Below, piece after piece: positions 1 through 9,592 of a DNA stretch of 64,000 bases. A model generated the notes under the pieces. That model saw only the letters and a list, made by a program, of their open reading frames with translations. It made no database searches and was not told the origin of the DNA. The translations under genes and the position numbers were made by a program. The stretch is from Aerococcus loyolae. GTDB taxonomy: Bacteria > Bacillota > Bacilli > Lactobacillales > Aerococcaceae. How positions within the stretch are numbered: position 1 is the stretch's first letter; every line of letters begins with the position of its first letter. Location of the stretch: positions 682,001 through 746,000 of the forward strand of contig NZ_CP126958.1 in assembly GCF_002871915.2 (NCBI RefSeq), read 5' to 3'.

Positions 1-1169
1 TTGAATTTATTGTTGCTAATACTGATACCCAAGCCTTGGCTAACTCTAAAGCAGATGCAAAGATTCACTTAGGTCCTAAAGTGACCCGTGGTCTTGGTGC
101 TGGGGCCCAACCAGAAGTAGGGCAAAAAGCCGCTGAAGAAAGTGAAGACCAAATTCGCGAAGCACTAGAAGGCGCTGATTTAATCTTTATTACCGCTGGT
201 ATGGGTGGTGGTACTGGTACCGGTGCTGCTCCAATTGTTGCTCGTATTGCTAAGGAAGACTTAGGTGCCTTAACCGTTGGGGTAGTTACCCGCCCATTCA
301 CTTTTGAAGGCCCTAAACGTGGTCGTGCAGCAGCAGAAGGTATTGCCAACATGAAGGAATATGTGGATACCTTAGTGACCATTTCTAACAACCGTTTATT
401 AGAAATTGTTGATAAGAAAACCCCAATGCGGGAAGCCTTTGGTGAAGCGGACAATGTCTTACGCCAAGGGGTTCAAGGAATTTCTGACTTGATTACCTCA
501 CCCGGCTATGTGAACTTGGACTTTGCTGACGTGCGTACCGTGATGCAAGACCAAGGAACAGCCTTAATGGGTATTGGTACAGCAAGCGGGGAAAACCGTA
601 CGGCTGAAGCAACCAAGAAGGCCATTTCTTCACCATTATTGGAAGTATCCATTGATGGGGCTGAACAAATTCTCTTGAATATTTCCGGTGGGGAAGACCT
701 AACCTTATTTGAAGCCCAAGACGCTGCTGAAATCGTTGGTGCGGCTTCTTCTAGCGAAGTGAACATCATTTTTGGTACCACTATCAATGATCGTTTAGAT
801 GACGAAGTGGTGGTAACCGTTATTGCTACCGGGATTGATCCTGAACGTCGCCAAGAAAAACAACGTAAGGCAAAAAAGCAACGTCCCGTTAGCCAAGCAA
901 CACCAAACTATCAAGACCAAGCCTTTCAAAATCAAGGACAAGCCAGAAATTTAGGTAATCGTCCCGAATACTTTGAAGAAAAACAAGTTCCAAATAATCA
1001 AGCCTTCCAAAACCGCCAAGGGCAAGTAAGCCAAGAGCCTTGGAATGATTCAGGACGTAATTATGGTGGCCAAGACCCACGCTACCAACAAGACAACCGC
1101 TTTACTGATAACGTTAGTGAAGATGATGAGTTAGATACACCACCATTCTTTAGAAAGCGTCGTCGTTAA
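1..1169 (+). CDS. ftsZ: Cell division protein FtsZ, 5' end outside window
   Basis: Tubulin-like GTPase that forms the cytokinetic Z-ring. The frame is open from base 3, and the first visible residues ([12 protein letters not shown]) align with about residue 35 of typical FtsZ, so only a short N-terminal piece is missing. The GTP-binding tubulin signature [10 protein letters not shown] and the T7 synergy-loop region ([11 protein letters not shown]) are present. A Gln/Asn-rich, low-complexity linker follows the GTPase core. The protein ends in a canonical C-terminal peptide ([14 protein letters not shown]), the docking site for partners such as FtsA, EzrA and SepF. The gene heads the division cluster yggS-yggT-ylmH-divIVA and ends only 4 nt before yggS. 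Confidence 0.97.
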   Translation, partial: EFIVANTDTQALANSKADAKIHLGPKVTRGLGAGAQPEVGQKAAEESEDQIREALEGADLIFITAGMGGGTGTGAAPIVARIAKEDLGALTVGVVTRPFTFEGPKRGRAAAEGIANMKEYVDTLVTISNNRLLEIVDKKTPMREAFGEADNVLRQGVQGISDLITSPGYVNLDFADVRTVMQDQGTALMGIGTASGENRTAEATKKAISSPLLEVSIDGAEQILLNISGGEDLTLFEAQDAAEIVGAASSSEVNIIFGTTINDRLDDEVVVTVIATGIDPERRQEKQRKAKKQRPVSQATPNYQDQAFQNQGQARNLGNRPEYFEEKQVPNNQAFQNRQGQVSQEPWNDSGRNYGGQDPRYQQDNRFTDNVSEDDELDTPPFFRKRRR

Positions 1170-1173
1170 GATC

Positions 1174-1842
1174 ATGACGATTCAAGCGAATGTTAAACAA
1201 ATTGAAGGTATCATAGAGGATACTAAGCAATCAGCGTGTTCTTCAAACAAGGTCACGCTGATTTGCGTTTCTAAATATCATAGTTCTGAAGAGGCCATGG
1301 CAGTATACCACTGTGGCATCCGCCACTTTGCAGAAAATTATGTCCAAGGCTTATTAGCTAAAAAAGCAGCTATGCCAGATGATGTGATTTGGCATTTAAT
1401 CGGTCCCTTGCAGTCACGGAAGGTCAAAGAGGTTATTAATGAAATCGACTATTACCATGCCTTAGACCGTATAAAGATAGCTAAAGAGATTGATAAGCGG
1501 GCGACTAAAGAGATTAAATGTTTTGTTGAAGTGAATATCTCCGGAGAGACTTCCAAACATGGTCTAACCAAGGAAGAAACTCTTCCCTTCATCGAACAAT
1601 TAGCTGAATTTAAGAAAATCAGGGTAGTGGGTCTGATGACCATGGCTCCGAGTGCTGCCAGTGACTCAGAAGTTCAAGAAATTTTTAGACAATTGGCAAG
1701 CTTGCGTGACCAAGTTGCTGACCAACAATGGATTCACGCTCCTTGCACCGAGCTTAGCATGGGAATGAGTCAAGACTATCCACTTGCCATTAAAGAAGGG
1801 GCCAGCTTTATTCGAGTAGGGTCAGATTTCTTCAAAGACTAG
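1174..1842 (+). CDS. yggS: YggS/YlmE family PLP homeostasis protein
   Basis: A 222-residue protein with a single alanine-racemase-like TIM barrel that binds pyridoxal phosphate and helps keep cellular PLP and amino-acid pools balanced; it is not itself a racemase. The PLP lysine is K34 in the family motif CVSKYHS, followed by FAENYVQ, and near the C-terminus the phosphate-binding segment SMGMSQDYPLAI is intact. The ATG lies 4 nt after the ftsZ stop with no clear ribosome site of its own, suggesting translational coupling. This is ylmE of the Firmicutes division cluster. Length is normal for the family. Confidence 0.95.
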   Translation: MTIQANVKQIEGIIEDTKQSACSSNKVTLICVSKYHSSEEAMAVYHCGIRHFAENYVQGLLAKKAAMPDDVIWHLIGPLQSRKVKEVINEIDYYHALDRIKIAKEIDKRATKEIKCFVEVNISGETSKHGLTKEETLPFIEQLAEFKKIRVVGLMTMAPSAASDSEVQEIFRQLASLRDQVADQQWIHAPCTELSMGMSQDYPLAIKEGASFIRVGSDFFKD

Positions 1843-1862
1843 CCAAAAAGGTAGGAATGTTA

Positions 1863-2105
1863 ATGATTAGTTTTATTCAAAATATATTACAAATTTATAT
1901 TTCTGTTATCATCGTTTGGGCACTTTTATCCTGGTTGCCCGGTGCTAGACAGAGTCGTTTGGGCCAATTATTGGATCGGATCGTCAGACCCTATATTGAC
2001 TGGTTCGAACGGATAATCCCACCGATCGGCGGCATTAGTTTTAGCCCTATTGTAGCCATCTTAGTCTTAGAACTAGCCATTAGTGGTTTAAATGTTTTAC
2101 GCTAG
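1863..2105 (+). CDS. yggT: YggT family membrane protein
   Basis: Small membrane protein of about 80 residues with two hydrophobic segments, one at the N-terminus and one at the C-terminus, separated by a loop carrying the family motif LDRIVRPYIDWFERIIPP. It is YlmG in the Gram-positive division cluster, linked to cell shape or membrane organisation; its biochemical role is not settled. Two in-frame ATGs exist at 1857 and 1863. The ribosome site AGGTAGG sits almost on the first, so 1863 gives better spacing. Only 14-20 nt separate it from yggS, leaving no room for the sepF gene often found here. Confidence 0.9.
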   Translation: MISFIQNILQIYISVIIVWALLSWLPGARQSRLGQLLDRIVRPYIDWFERIIPPIGGISFSPIVAILVLELAISGLNVLR

Positions 2106-2122
2106 AAGGACTGTTATTTGAG

Positions 2123-2908
2123 ATGACCGATTCAACTTTGATGCATTTCTTGCCGAGTGAGGCGGATTTTGTTGACCAGGTGATTAATTGGAAAAACCGG
2201 GTGTCTGTATCTTTTCAACCTTTTTTAAGCCACTTTTTAGATCCTAGAGAGCAGGCCATTGTCTATTCCATCATTGGTAAGGATGAAGACCTACAGGTTA
2301 AAGATTTTGGCGGTTATCCTCAAGCTGAAATGCGTCGGATGATCATTGCCCCTCGCTATGAGGAGGTCAATGACAGTGATTTTAACATTAGCTTGATTCA
2401 GATTAATTATGCCGCCAAGTTCAACCATATTGAACATCGCCAAGTCTTAGGAACTTTGCTGGGAGAAGGTTTACAAAGAAATCGAATTGGCGATATCATT
2501 CACTCTGACCTGGACTGGCAATTTTTTATTGACGCTTCTCTCACTGACTTTGTAAACAGTCAGATTCAACGTGTTGGAAAAGTCAGTGTTAAATTAGAAG
2601 CCATCGATTTTGCTGATCGGATCCAAGTGGAAGACCCTTGGCAGCCTTTGGAAAGATCACTAGCCTCCTTTCGCATGGACTTGGTTTTAAGCGAGAGCTT
2701 TAACTTATCGCGATCAAAGGTAAAATCAGCCATTGAAGCAGGCTTAGTGAAATACAATTGGATGCCCTTAACCAATAGTGCTCAAACAGTGTCTGAAGGA
2801 GATGTTTTATCGCTTAGGCATCATGGGCGGCTGCGCCTAGACAAGGTGCTTAAGGTCAGCAAAAAGGGCAAGTATCGAGTACAATTAAGTCGTTTAGAAA
2901 ATCGCTAG
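2123..2908 (+). CDS. ylmH: YlmH family RNA-binding protein (S4 domain)
   Basis: A 261-residue protein of the YlmH family. The N-terminal two thirds match the YlmH-specific fold (FLDPREQAIVYSI near the start), and an S4 RNA-binding domain occupies roughly residues 180-255, with the typical pattern SFNLSRSKVKSAIEAGLV and EGDVLSLRHHGRLRL. B. subtilis YlmH has been linked to rescue of stalled 50S-peptidyl-tRNA complexes. It lies 17 nt after yggT and 13 nt before divIVA in one transcription unit. Function is from the family; the S4 fold is visible directly. Confidence 0.92.
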   Translation: MTDSTLMHFLPSEADFVDQVINWKNRVSVSFQPFLSHFLDPREQAIVYSIIGKDEDLQVKDFGGYPQAEMRRMIIAPRYEEVNDSDFNISLIQINYAAKFNHIEHRQVLGTLLGEGLQRNRIGDIIHSDLDWQFFIDASLTDFVNSQIQRVGKVSVKLEAIDFADRIQVEDPWQPLERSLASFRMDLVLSESFNLSRSKVKSAIEAGLVKYNWMPLTNSAQTVSEGDVLSLRHHGRLRLDKVLKVSKKGKYRVQLSRLENR

Positions 2909-2921
2909 GAGGTTACTTTCG

Positions 2922-3614
2922 ATGCAAGCTAAACAAGTTAAAGAAAAAACATTTAATAGCAAAATGCGGGGTTATGATAAAAAAGAGGTCGACGCTTATC
3001 TCAAAGAGCTTTCCATGGTCATGGATAATCTGGAGACCAATAACCAATATTTGCAACAAGAATTATACGATGTCAATAACCAACTCGATGAATATCGTGA
3101 ACGAGAAGCCTCAGTGAATCGGTCTATAGTAGTTGCCCAACAAGCCGCTGATCGGGTGCGCGCGGATAGTTTGAATGAGGCTGATCTTATTATTCAAAAA
3201 GCTGAATCGGAAGCCCAAAAACTCCTACAAACGGCAGCGGATAAAGCCAATACCATTGTTAAAGAGAAATCACGGCTCAGGGAAATGTCGCGCTACTACA
3301 TCTTCCAAATGCAAGGCTTGATTAATAATGCAAAAGAAGTTTTAGATGATCCGCAATGGCAGGAACTCTTTGCAGATCAAGAAGAAGAAAAAGTTGAGAC
3401 ACCGGTATTGGATGAAGTCCTAGCTGGGGAGAACTTCCAGGTACGCAACCAGGAAGCTGACCAACTCTACCAAGAAGCTTTGGATGAGGCTAAGCATAAA
3501 CAAGCGCAAAAAGAATTTTTTGACCAAGCTTCTGGAGACCAACCTGCCCAAATGCCTGAGGAGGCACAAAAACTATTTGATGAAGAAGCAGAGAAGCTGG
3601 ATAGCGATAATTAG
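2922..3614 (+). CDS. divIVA: Septum site/curvature-sensing protein DivIVA
   Basis: A 230-residue coiled-coil scaffold that binds negatively curved membrane at poles and septa. The N-terminal lipid-binding domain shows the conserved KTFNSKMRGYDKKEVDAYL segment (residues 9-27). Two long coiled-coil stretches follow (about 28-70 and 85-150), then an acidic, Glu/Gln-rich tail. The ribosome site AGGAGG precedes the ATG. It is the last gene of the ftsZ-distal cluster; transcription of ileS restarts at a new promoter just after its stop. Confidence 0.95.
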   Translation: MQAKQVKEKTFNSKMRGYDKKEVDAYLKELSMVMDNLETNNQYLQQELYDVNNQLDEYREREASVNRSIVVAQQAADRVRADSLNEADLIIQKAESEAQKLLQTAADKANTIVKEKSRLREMSRYYIFQMQGLINNAKEVLDDPQWQELFADQEEEKVETPVLDEVLAGENFQVRNQEADQLYQEALDEAKHKQAQKEFFDQASGDQPAQMPEEAQKLFDEEAEKLDSDN

Positions 3615-3642
3615 AACTGAGCAAATGGGCGTTATTTTGAAG

Positions 3643-3671
3643 TTGAAAATTTAGCTTTTCTTGCGTATAAT
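3643..3671 (+). promoter_or_regulatory. Sigma-A promoter of the ileS T-box transcript
   Basis: A TTGAAA -35 (3643-3648) and perfect TATAAT -10 (3666-3671) are separated by 17 bp. The start point would be near 3678, just upstream of the T-box leader. Confidence 0.8.
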
Positions 3672-3677
3672 TGATTG

Positions 3678-3912
3678 CAATAAGATTTACAACAGAACAC
3701 GGTTTAAGGTACTTTAGTGTGAGCGAGTCTATGTGGGGTGTGAGATAGATGATTAAAGCCTTAGATTATCATCTGTTGACCTGTTTAGCTGAACATGTAA
3801 AGTAAGCTGGGCCGTTAGTTGCGTTAAGACTTTAAGGCAGAACTTTATCTGTAAAATTGGGTGGTACCACGAGCACACATCGTCCCTTTGGACGGTGTGT
3901 TTTTTATTTTAA
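3678..3912 (+). promoter_or_regulatory. T-box riboswitch controlling ileS
   Basis: The hallmark T-box sequence lies at 3859-3876 (core TGGTACCACGAGCAC). It is followed directly by an intrinsic terminator: arms 3875-3885 and 3890-3900, loop CTTT, then a T tract. In T-box RNAs uncharged tRNA pairs with the specifier loop and the T-box bulge and prevents this terminator. The upstream 180 nt can form stem I; an ATC triplet near 3769-3772 is a plausible Ile specifier, consistent with ileS downstream, but its exact position was not proven by folding. This element fills the 318-nt gap between divIVA and ileS. Confidence 0.93.
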
Positions 3913-3932
3913 TGAGAGGAAGCAATTGATAT

Positions 3933-6716
3933 ATGAAAATGAAAGATACTTTAAACTTAGGGAAAACTAAATTCCCTATGCGAGGAAATTTACCCAAAAA
4001 AGAACCAGAACGTCAGAAAGAATGGGAAGAAAATCAGGTTTATGAAAGACGTTTGACTCAAAATAAGAACAATCAACCCTTTGTTCTCCATGATGGCCCT
4101 CCCTATGCTAATGGGAATATTCATATTGGTCATGCTTTAAATAAGATTACCAAGGACATCATTATCCGTTCTAAAAGCATGCAGGGCTACTACAGCCCCT
4201 ATGTGCCGGGTTGGGATACCCATGGTCTACCGATTGAACAAGCAGTGACTAATTCAGGGGTAGACCGTAAGTCATTGTCGACAGCTGAATTTCGTCAGAT
4301 CTGTCAAGATTACGCGAGCCAACAAATCGATAGTCAACGCCAAGACTTTAAACGACTAGGGGGACAAGGTGATTGGGAAGATCCATATATTACCTATACT
4401 AAAAAGTTTGAAGCCCAAGAAATTCGTGTTTTTGGTGAAATGGCTAAGAAGGGCTTAATTTATCGGGGAAATAAACCGGTCTATTGGTCACCTTCAAGTG
4501 AATCGACCTTAGCTGAGGCAGAAATTGAATATAAGGACGTGGAAACCCCAAGTATCTATGCTGCCTTCAAGGCCAAGGATACTAAGGGCAAATTACCAGA
4601 GGATACTGAATTTATTATCTGGACCACCACACCATGGACCCTGCCTGCTAGTGAAGCTATTGCAGTTCACCCACAAATCGAATACAGTTTAGTGGCGGTC
4701 AACGGTCATCACTATGTCGTTGCTAGCGAACTACTAGAAAGTTTAGCAGAAAAATTCGAATGGACCGATTATCAAGTGGAAGATAGAGTCTTAGGCCAAG
4801 ACCTGGAATTGATGAAGGCCAACCATCCCTTCTATGACCGTGAATTACTACTCATCCTGGGAGACCATGTGACCACTGAATCAGGTACTGGTTTAGTTCA
4901 TACGGCACCTGGACATGGGGAGGATGACTACTATGTCGGGGTTAAATATGGCTTAGATGTCTTATCCCCTGTGGATGACCAAGGCTGCTTTACTGAAGAA
5001 GCAGAAGGCTTAGAGGGGATCTTCTACGAAGAAGGGAATGACTTAGTCATTGATAAAATGACTAAGAATGGCACTTTATTAAAGGTAGAATACTTTGTCC
5101 ATAGTTATCCCCATGACTGGCGGACCAAGAAACCAGTTATTTTTAGAGCCCTCCCTCAATGGTTCTGTTCAGTAGACAAAATCCGCGAAAAAACCTTAGA
5201 TGTTATCAATAATGAAGTGACTTGGTGGCATCCTTCTGGTCAACACCGGATCTATAACATGATTCGCGACCGGGGTGACTGGGTCATTTCTAGACAAAGA
5301 GTCTGGGGCGTTCCGCTACCCATTTTCTATGCAGAAGACGGCACACCAATCATTAGCGAAGAAACCATTGACCATGTGGCCAAACTCTTCGAAGAACATG
5401 GGTCAAATATTTGGTTTGAAAAAGAAGCAAAAGACTTACTTCCTGAAGGCTACCAAAATGAACACTCACCAAATGGGGAATTCACCAAGGAAAATGACAT
5501 TATGGACGTTTGGTTTGACTCAGGCTCATCATGGGCTGGGGTTTTACAAACTCGAGATGAACTTTCCTATCCAGCAGACATGTATCTGGAAGGGTCTGAC
5601 CAATACCGTGGTTGGTTTAACTCTAGTCTCTTAACCTCTGTTGCCGTTAATGATCATGCCCCTTATAAGGAAGTTGTTTCCCAAGGTTTTGTTAACGATG
5701 GGGAAGGACGAAAAATGAGTAAGTCATTAGGAAACACCGTGTCGCCTAATGATGTCTGTGACCAACGTGGGGCAGATATTTTGCGCCTCTGGGTGGCTTC
5801 AGTAGATTCCCGCTATGATGTCCGCATTTCTGATGATATTCTGGGTCAAGTGGCTGAGTCCTACCGGAAGATTCGGAATACCTTGCGCTTTACCCTAGGC
5901 AATCTCTTTGATTTCGATGCCAAAGAAAATTATGTCGCTTTCGACGATCTTGATAGTATTGACCAATATATCTTGGTCCTACTTAATGAATTAGTCGACC
6001 ATGTCATTGACTACTACAATCACTATGATTTCAACAGTATTTATCAAGAAATCATTAATTTCCTTACTCAAGTCATGTCTAGTTTCTATTTGGATTATTC
6101 CAAGGATGTTACTTATATTCTCTTGGCCGATGATCCTAAACGTCGCAACATGCAAACGGTAATGTACGAAGTATTGAAGAAAATGACTATTTTACTGACA
6201 CCAATTATTCCTCACACCACGGAAGAAATTTGGTCCTACATGGATGAAGCTGAGGACTATGTCCAATTAGCAGACTTCCCTCAAGTGGAAGACTATAGTA
6301 ATGCTGAAGATTTAAAGGCAAAATGGGAAAAATTCTTTAACTTTAGAGATGATGTTAACCATAGCCTAGAAAGCGCCCGTAACGAAAAAGTGATCGGTAA
6401 GTCTTTAGAAGCCAAGGTCATTGTTTATGCTAAGGAAGATAGTCGCCAATTCTTGGAAAGCATTGGGGATGACCTAAAAACTTATCTGATTGTTTCCCAG
6501 TTAGAAATTAAAGACTATCAAGAAGCAGATGACCAAGCCGCGGATTACGAGGACTATGCCATTGCCATTGTTCCGGCTGAGGGTAAGGTATGTGACCGTT
6601 GCCGGGGCGTCTATCCTTCAGTAGGTAGTGTTGAAGGTGCAGAGAATCTTTGCCAACGTTGTGCTGATATCGTTCTTAATTACTTCCCTGAAGCACTAGT
6701 CAAAGAGGAAGATTAG
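3933..6716 (+). CDS. ileS: Isoleucine--tRNA ligase
   Basis: Class I aminoacyl-tRNA synthetase of 927 residues that charges tRNA-Ile and edits misactivated valine. The HIGH motif is at residues 64-67 and KMSKS at 594-598; the editing CP1 domain lies between (for example [17 protein letters not shown]). A C-terminal zinc finger has two CxxC pairs, C887/C890 and C907/C910. Length is typical of the bacterial short-type enzyme. The ATG at 3933 is preceded by AGAGGAA; an ATG two codons later is possible. Expression is governed by the T-box just upstream. A cold-shock gene follows after 2 nt. Confidence 0.98.
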   Translation: MKMKDTLNLGKTKFPMRGNLPKKEPERQKEWEENQVYERRLTQNKNNQPFVLHDGPPYANGNIHIGHALNKITKDIIIRSKSMQGYYSPYVPGWDTHGLPIEQAVTNSGVDRKSLSTAEFRQICQDYASQQIDSQRQDFKRLGGQGDWEDPYITYTKKFEAQEIRVFGEMAKKGLIYRGNKPVYWSPSSESTLAEAEIEYKDVETPSIYAAFKAKDTKGKLPEDTEFIIWTTTPWTLPASEAIAVHPQIEYSLVAVNGHHYVVASELLESLAEKFEWTDYQVEDRVLGQDLELMKANHPFYDRELLLILGDHVTTESGTGLVHTAPGHGEDDYYVGVKYGLDVLSPVDDQGCFTEEAEGLEGIFYEEGNDLVIDKMTKNGTLLKVEYFVHSYPHDWRTKKPVIFRALPQWFCSVDKIREKTLDVINNEVTWWHPSGQHRIYNMIRDRGDWVISRQRVWGVPLPIFYAEDGTPIISEETIDHVAKLFEEHGSNIWFEKEAKDLLPEGYQNEHSPNGEFTKENDIMDVWFDSGSSWAGVLQTRDELSYPADMYLEGSDQYRGWFNSSLLTSVAVNDHAPYKEVVSQGFVNDGEGRKMSKSLGNTVSPNDVCDQRGADILRLWVASVDSRYDVRISDDILGQVAESYRKIRNTLRFTLGNLFDFDAKENYVAFDDLDSIDQYILVLLNELVDHVIDYYNHYDFNSIYQEIINFLTQVMSSFYLDYSKDVTYILLADDPKRRNMQTVMYEVLKKMTILLTPIIPHTTEEIWSYMDEAEDYVQLADFPQVEDYSNAEDLKAKWEKFFNFRDDVNHSLESARNEKVIGKSLEAKVIVYAKEDSRQFLESIGDDLKTYLIVSQLEIKDYQEADDQAADYEDYAIAIVPAEGKVCDRCRGVYPSVGSVEGAENLCQRCADIVLNYFPEALVKEED

Positions 6717-6718
6717 TC

Positions 6719-6922
6719 ATGTACCAAGGAATTCTAAAATCATACGATGAAAAACGTGGCTATGGTTTTATCCAAGTCCTCCATCCTTATTTTGAAAAAG
6801 ATGTTTTTATTCATCGAACCGCCTTACAGGCAGCTGACTATGACAAAGTGCTGGTCAATGATCTTCTAGCTTTTGAAATTGCTTGGGGACAAAGAGGCCC
6901 TCAAGCCGTGAATGTTCAATAA
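6719..6922 (+). CDS. Cold-shock domain protein
   Basis: A 67-residue single cold-shock domain (OB fold) protein. The RNP1-like motif KRGYGFIQV (residues 12-20) and the RNP2-like motif DVFIHRTAL (28-36) are both visible, so it should bind single-stranded RNA or DNA. It departs from classical CspA (which has KGFGFI and VFVHFSAI) in several positions, so it is a divergent member. The ATG is 2 nt after the ileS stop, so it is co-transcribed with ileS and ends at a strong terminator. Confidence 0.85.
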   Translation: MYQGILKSYDEKRGYGFIQVLHPYFEKDVFIHRTALQAADYDKVLVNDLLAFEIAWGQRGPQAVNVQ

Positions 6923-6928
6923 ACGAAT

Positions 6929-6973
6929 AAGCTATTTCAATCAGATTACTATCCTGATTGGGGTAGCTTTTTT
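6929..6973 (+). terminator. Intrinsic terminator after ileS-csp
   Basis: An interrupted stem AAGCTA...CAATCAG pairs with CTGATTG...TAGCTT, followed by six T. It closes the ileS transcription unit. Confidence 0.85.
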
Positions 6974-7148
6974 GTTTGGCTAATTTATAAAACAAGGCTA
7001 AATAAAAACAAAAAAGGAAAGTGAAAAGCTAATTTAGTTATAAAATAAACAATAATTGTATCTAGTTAGTGAAAATAAATACAAATTGTGTCTTTTTGCC
7101 CTGATTTTACGCTAATTCACCAATATAAATAGCGCTTACATGACTTCG

Positions 7149-7157
7149 TGATATAAT
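7149..7157 (+). promoter_or_regulatory. Extended -10 promoter of nox
   Basis: TGATATAAT is an extended -10 (TG at 7149, TATAAT at 7152-7157). No good -35 is seen 17 bp upstream. The 275-nt gap 6923-7197 otherwise holds only the ileS terminator and AT-rich sequence. Confidence 0.6.
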
Positions 7158-7197
7158 AAACATGTAAAAAATAGTACAAAATTTAGGAGGTAGCGAA

Positions 7198-8541
7198 ATG
7201 AAATTTGTAATTGTTGGTACAAACCATGCTGGGATTGCAGCGGCAAATACGATCTTAGACAATTATGGAGAAGGCAATGAATTAGTCATGCTTGACCGTA
7301 ACTCAAACTTAAGTTACTTAGGTTGTGGGACTGCTCTATGGGTAGGTCGTCAAATCGATGGCTATGAAGGACTGTTCTATACTAAACCAGAAGATTTTGA
7401 AGCCAAAGGTGCTAAAATTTCTTTGGAAACCAATGTGGAAAAGGTTGATTTTGATAAGAAAGTCGTTTATGCCAAAACAAAAGACGGGCAAGAAATTGAA
7501 GAATCTTATGACAAGTTAATTCTTGCGGAAGGCTCTGCGCCAATTGCTCCTAACTTGCCAGGTAAAGACTTAGACGGGATCCACTTCTTAAAACTCTTCC
7601 AAGAAGGACAAGCGGTTGACCAAGAACTCAGCAAGGACGGCGTAGATACCGTAGCCGTTATTGGTGCCGGTTATATTGGGGTAGAAATTGCCGAAGCAGC
7701 AAGACGTCGTGGAAAGAATGTATTATTATTCGATGCTGAAGATACCTGTTTGGCTTCCTACTATGACAAAGAGTTCTCCCAATTAATGGATGAGAACCTA
7801 AAAGAAAACGGGATTGAGACCCATTACGGTGAATTCGCCCAAGAGTATTTAGGTGAAAATGGACGGGTCACTGGACTAAAAACCGACAAAGGCCAATATG
7901 AAGTGGATGCTGTGATTAACTGTATCGGCTTTAGACCTAATTCAAACCTTGGTGAAGACCACTTGGAACGTTTCGGCAATGGCGCTTATTTAGTTAACCG
8001 TGGTTTCCAAACCTCGGATCCTGATGTTTATGCTGTGGGCGACTGTGCCACTAACTATTCCAATGCTTTGCAAGATACCACCTATATTGCTTTAGCAAGT
8101 AATGCGGTTCGTGCCGGGATCGTTGGTGCCCACAATGCCGCAGGGACTGCCATTGACGGCGCTGGTGTTCAAGGCTCTAACGGTATTGAAATCTTTGACT
8201 TGAAATTAGTTTCCACCGGTTTAAGCGTTAAGGCTGCAAAAAAAGCCGATATTCCAGTGAAATATGTTGACTATGAAGACTTACAATTACCAGGCTTTAT
8301 GCCAGAAGAAAAGAATGAAAAGGTAAAAATTCGGATTGTCTATACTGAAGAAGGCAACCGGATCGTAGGTGCCCAATTAGCTTCTCATTACGATATGCAC
8401 CAATTAATCCACATGTTCTCCTTAGCCATCCAAGAAGAATTAACCATGGATAAATTACAACTCCTGGATATCTTCTTCTTACCTCACTATAACCAACCTT
8501 ATAACTATGTCACTATGGCGGCTTTAAGCGCTGATAAATAG
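7198..8541 (+). CDS. nox: NADH oxidase, FAD/CoA-disulfide reductase family
   Basis: A 447-residue flavoprotein of the pyridine nucleotide-disulfide oxidoreductase class, most like the water-forming NADH oxidases of lactic acid bacteria, which regenerate NAD+ and remove oxygen. The N-terminal FAD Rossmann motif is IVGTNHAGIAAA. The single redox cysteine is C43 in NLSYLGCGTALWVG, the peroxidatic Cys that cycles as sulfenic acid. The NAD-binding motif VIGAGYIGVEIAE is central, and AVGDCAT marks the second FAD contact. The C-terminal dimerisation domain is complete. AGGAGG precedes the ATG. A CoA-disulfide reductase cannot be fully excluded from sequence alone. Confidence 0.92.
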   Translation: MKFVIVGTNHAGIAAANTILDNYGEGNELVMLDRNSNLSYLGCGTALWVGRQIDGYEGLFYTKPEDFEAKGAKISLETNVEKVDFDKKVVYAKTKDGQEIEESYDKLILAEGSAPIAPNLPGKDLDGIHFLKLFQEGQAVDQELSKDGVDTVAVIGAGYIGVEIAEAARRRGKNVLLFDAEDTCLASYYDKEFSQLMDENLKENGIETHYGEFAQEYLGENGRVTGLKTDKGQYEVDAVINCIGFRPNSNLGEDHLERFGNGAYLVNRGFQTSDPDVYAVGDCATNYSNALQDTTYIALASNAVRAGIVGAHNAAGTAIDGAGVQGSNGIEIFDLKLVSTGLSVKAAKKADIPVKYVDYEDLQLPGFMPEEKNEKVKIRIVYTEEGNRIVGAQLASHYDMHQLIHMFSLAIQEELTMDKLQLLDIFFLPHYNQPYNYVTMAALSADK

Positions 8542-8561
8542 TAGCCATTAAGAAAATAGAG

Positions 8562-8613
8562 AAAGGCCCTGACTCGCTGATTCTTCCAAATCAAGTGAGT
8601 CAGGGCCTTTTTT
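8562..8613 (+). terminator. Terminator after nox
   Basis: Perfect 14-bp outer stem, 8562-8575 with 8597-8610, followed by T residues. It is flanked by A and T runs, so it may also serve the leftward gene that ends at 8627. Confidence 0.9.
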
Positions 8614-8626
8614 AATTGATAATTAA

Positions 8627-8872
8627 TTAGCCTAGCTTCTTAGCCAGCCAGTAATAGATGAGCAAAATAATAATAGCACCTAGTAGGGTAGGGATAATGT
8701 AAAAACCACCGATTTCTGGACCGAAGCCAGACATTAATTTTCCACCTAGCCAGGAACCGAGAATACCTGCGATTACATTTCCAATTACACCACCGGGTAC
8801 GTCTCTACCAATGATGGCACCAGCGATTGCACCAAGTACACCACCAACGATGAGGGACCAAATCCAACCCAT
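8627..8872 (-). CDS. GlsB/YeaQ/YmgE family stress membrane protein
   Basis: An 81-residue very hydrophobic, glycine-rich protein with three predicted membrane helices and the family pattern GVLGAIAGAIIGR and GNVIAGILGSWLGG. Members of this family (formerly called transglycosylase-associated proteins) are small envelope proteins induced by stress; the molecular role is unknown. The gene stands alone, opposite to its neighbours, with its own promoter upstream. AGGAGGTAA precedes the ATG on the minus strand. Confidence 0.9.
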   Translation of the reverse strand: MGWIWSLIVGGVLGAIAGAIIGRDVPGGVIGNVIAGILGSWLGGKLMSGFGPEIGGFYIIPTLLGAIIILLIYYWLAKKLG

Positions 8873-8904
8873 AGTGATTACCTCCTTTATTTTTGTCTGT
8901 TTAT

Positions 8905-8933
8905 ATTCTAGTTGAAAAAGACGCTTTTAACAA
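8905..8933 (-). promoter_or_regulatory. Promoter of the YmgE-family gene
   Basis: Read leftward: TTGTTA (8933-8928), 17 bp, TAGAAT (8910-8905), about 30 bp before the start codon. Confidence 0.6.
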
Positions 8934-8967
8934 ATAATATGTAAGTTCTGCTTAAGAATAAGAGAGC

Positions 8968-8998
8968 TTGACCTATTCTAAGAGATTTTTGTTACAAT
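8968..8998 (+). promoter_or_regulatory. Possible promoter of the Nudix gene
   Basis: TTGACC (8968-8973) and TACAAT (8993-8998) are 19 bp apart, longer than ideal. It is the best candidate before the gene starting at 9036. Confidence 0.4.
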
Positions 8999-9035
8999 AA
9001 AAAAGAATTTAATTTCAAAGAAAAGGGGTAGCCTC

Positions 9036-9587
9036 ATGGAATTCGGTGAAAAAACACTCAATAAAGAAACCATTTACCAAGGAAGTTTGATTGAAGTTGA
9101 AAAGCATGTGGTGGAACTACAAAATAAAGAAAAAGCCAATCGCGAAATCATCCACCATGCCCCCGCAGTGGCAATTTTAGCCCTCAACAATGATAAATTA
9201 TTACTGGTCAAGCAATACCGTAAAGCTATCGAAAAGGCTATTTTAGAAATTCCAGCTGGCTTAGTCGATCCCGGAGAAGACCTTTTAACTGCTGCCAAGC
9301 GTGAACTCGAAGAGGAGACCGCCTTTCAAGCTGAAAATTGGCAAGCCTTAGATAAATTTTATGTCTCACCGGGTTACTTAGATGAATATCTTCAAATTTA
9401 TCAAGCCTCTAGCTTGGCTAAGGTCGCTCATCCTAAAGCCCAAGACGCGGATGAACACATTGAAGTTTTTCAATTGAGTTTCGAAGAAGTACAAGCGGCT
9501 ATTGAAAAAGGAGATATCTGTGACATGAAGACCATTTATGCTGTCAAACAATGGGAGATTATCAAATTACGAGGTGAAACGAAGTAA
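9036..9587 (+). CDS. nudF: ADP-ribose pyrophosphatase (Nudix hydrolase)
   Basis: A 183-residue Nudix hydrolase most like ADP-ribose pyrophosphatases (NudF/YqkG), which split ADP-ribose to AMP and ribose-5-phosphate. The Nudix box spans residues 75-97: G75, E81, then RELEEE at 89-94. The usual Gly near the end of the box is Ala (ETAF), a small departure. The segment VKQYRKAIEKAILEIPAGLVD before the box is typical of the ADP-ribose subgroup. It is followed after 5 nt by a small membrane-protein gene and then mtnN. Confidence 0.9.
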   Translation: MEFGEKTLNKETIYQGSLIEVEKHVVELQNKEKANREIIHHAPAVAILALNNDKLLLVKQYRKAIEKAILEIPAGLVDPGEDLLTAAKRELEEETAFQAENWQALDKFYVSPGYLDEYLQIYQASSLAKVAHPKAQDADEHIEVFQLSFEEVQAAIEKGDICDMKTIYAVKQWEIIKLRGETK

Positions 9588-9592
9588 TCATT

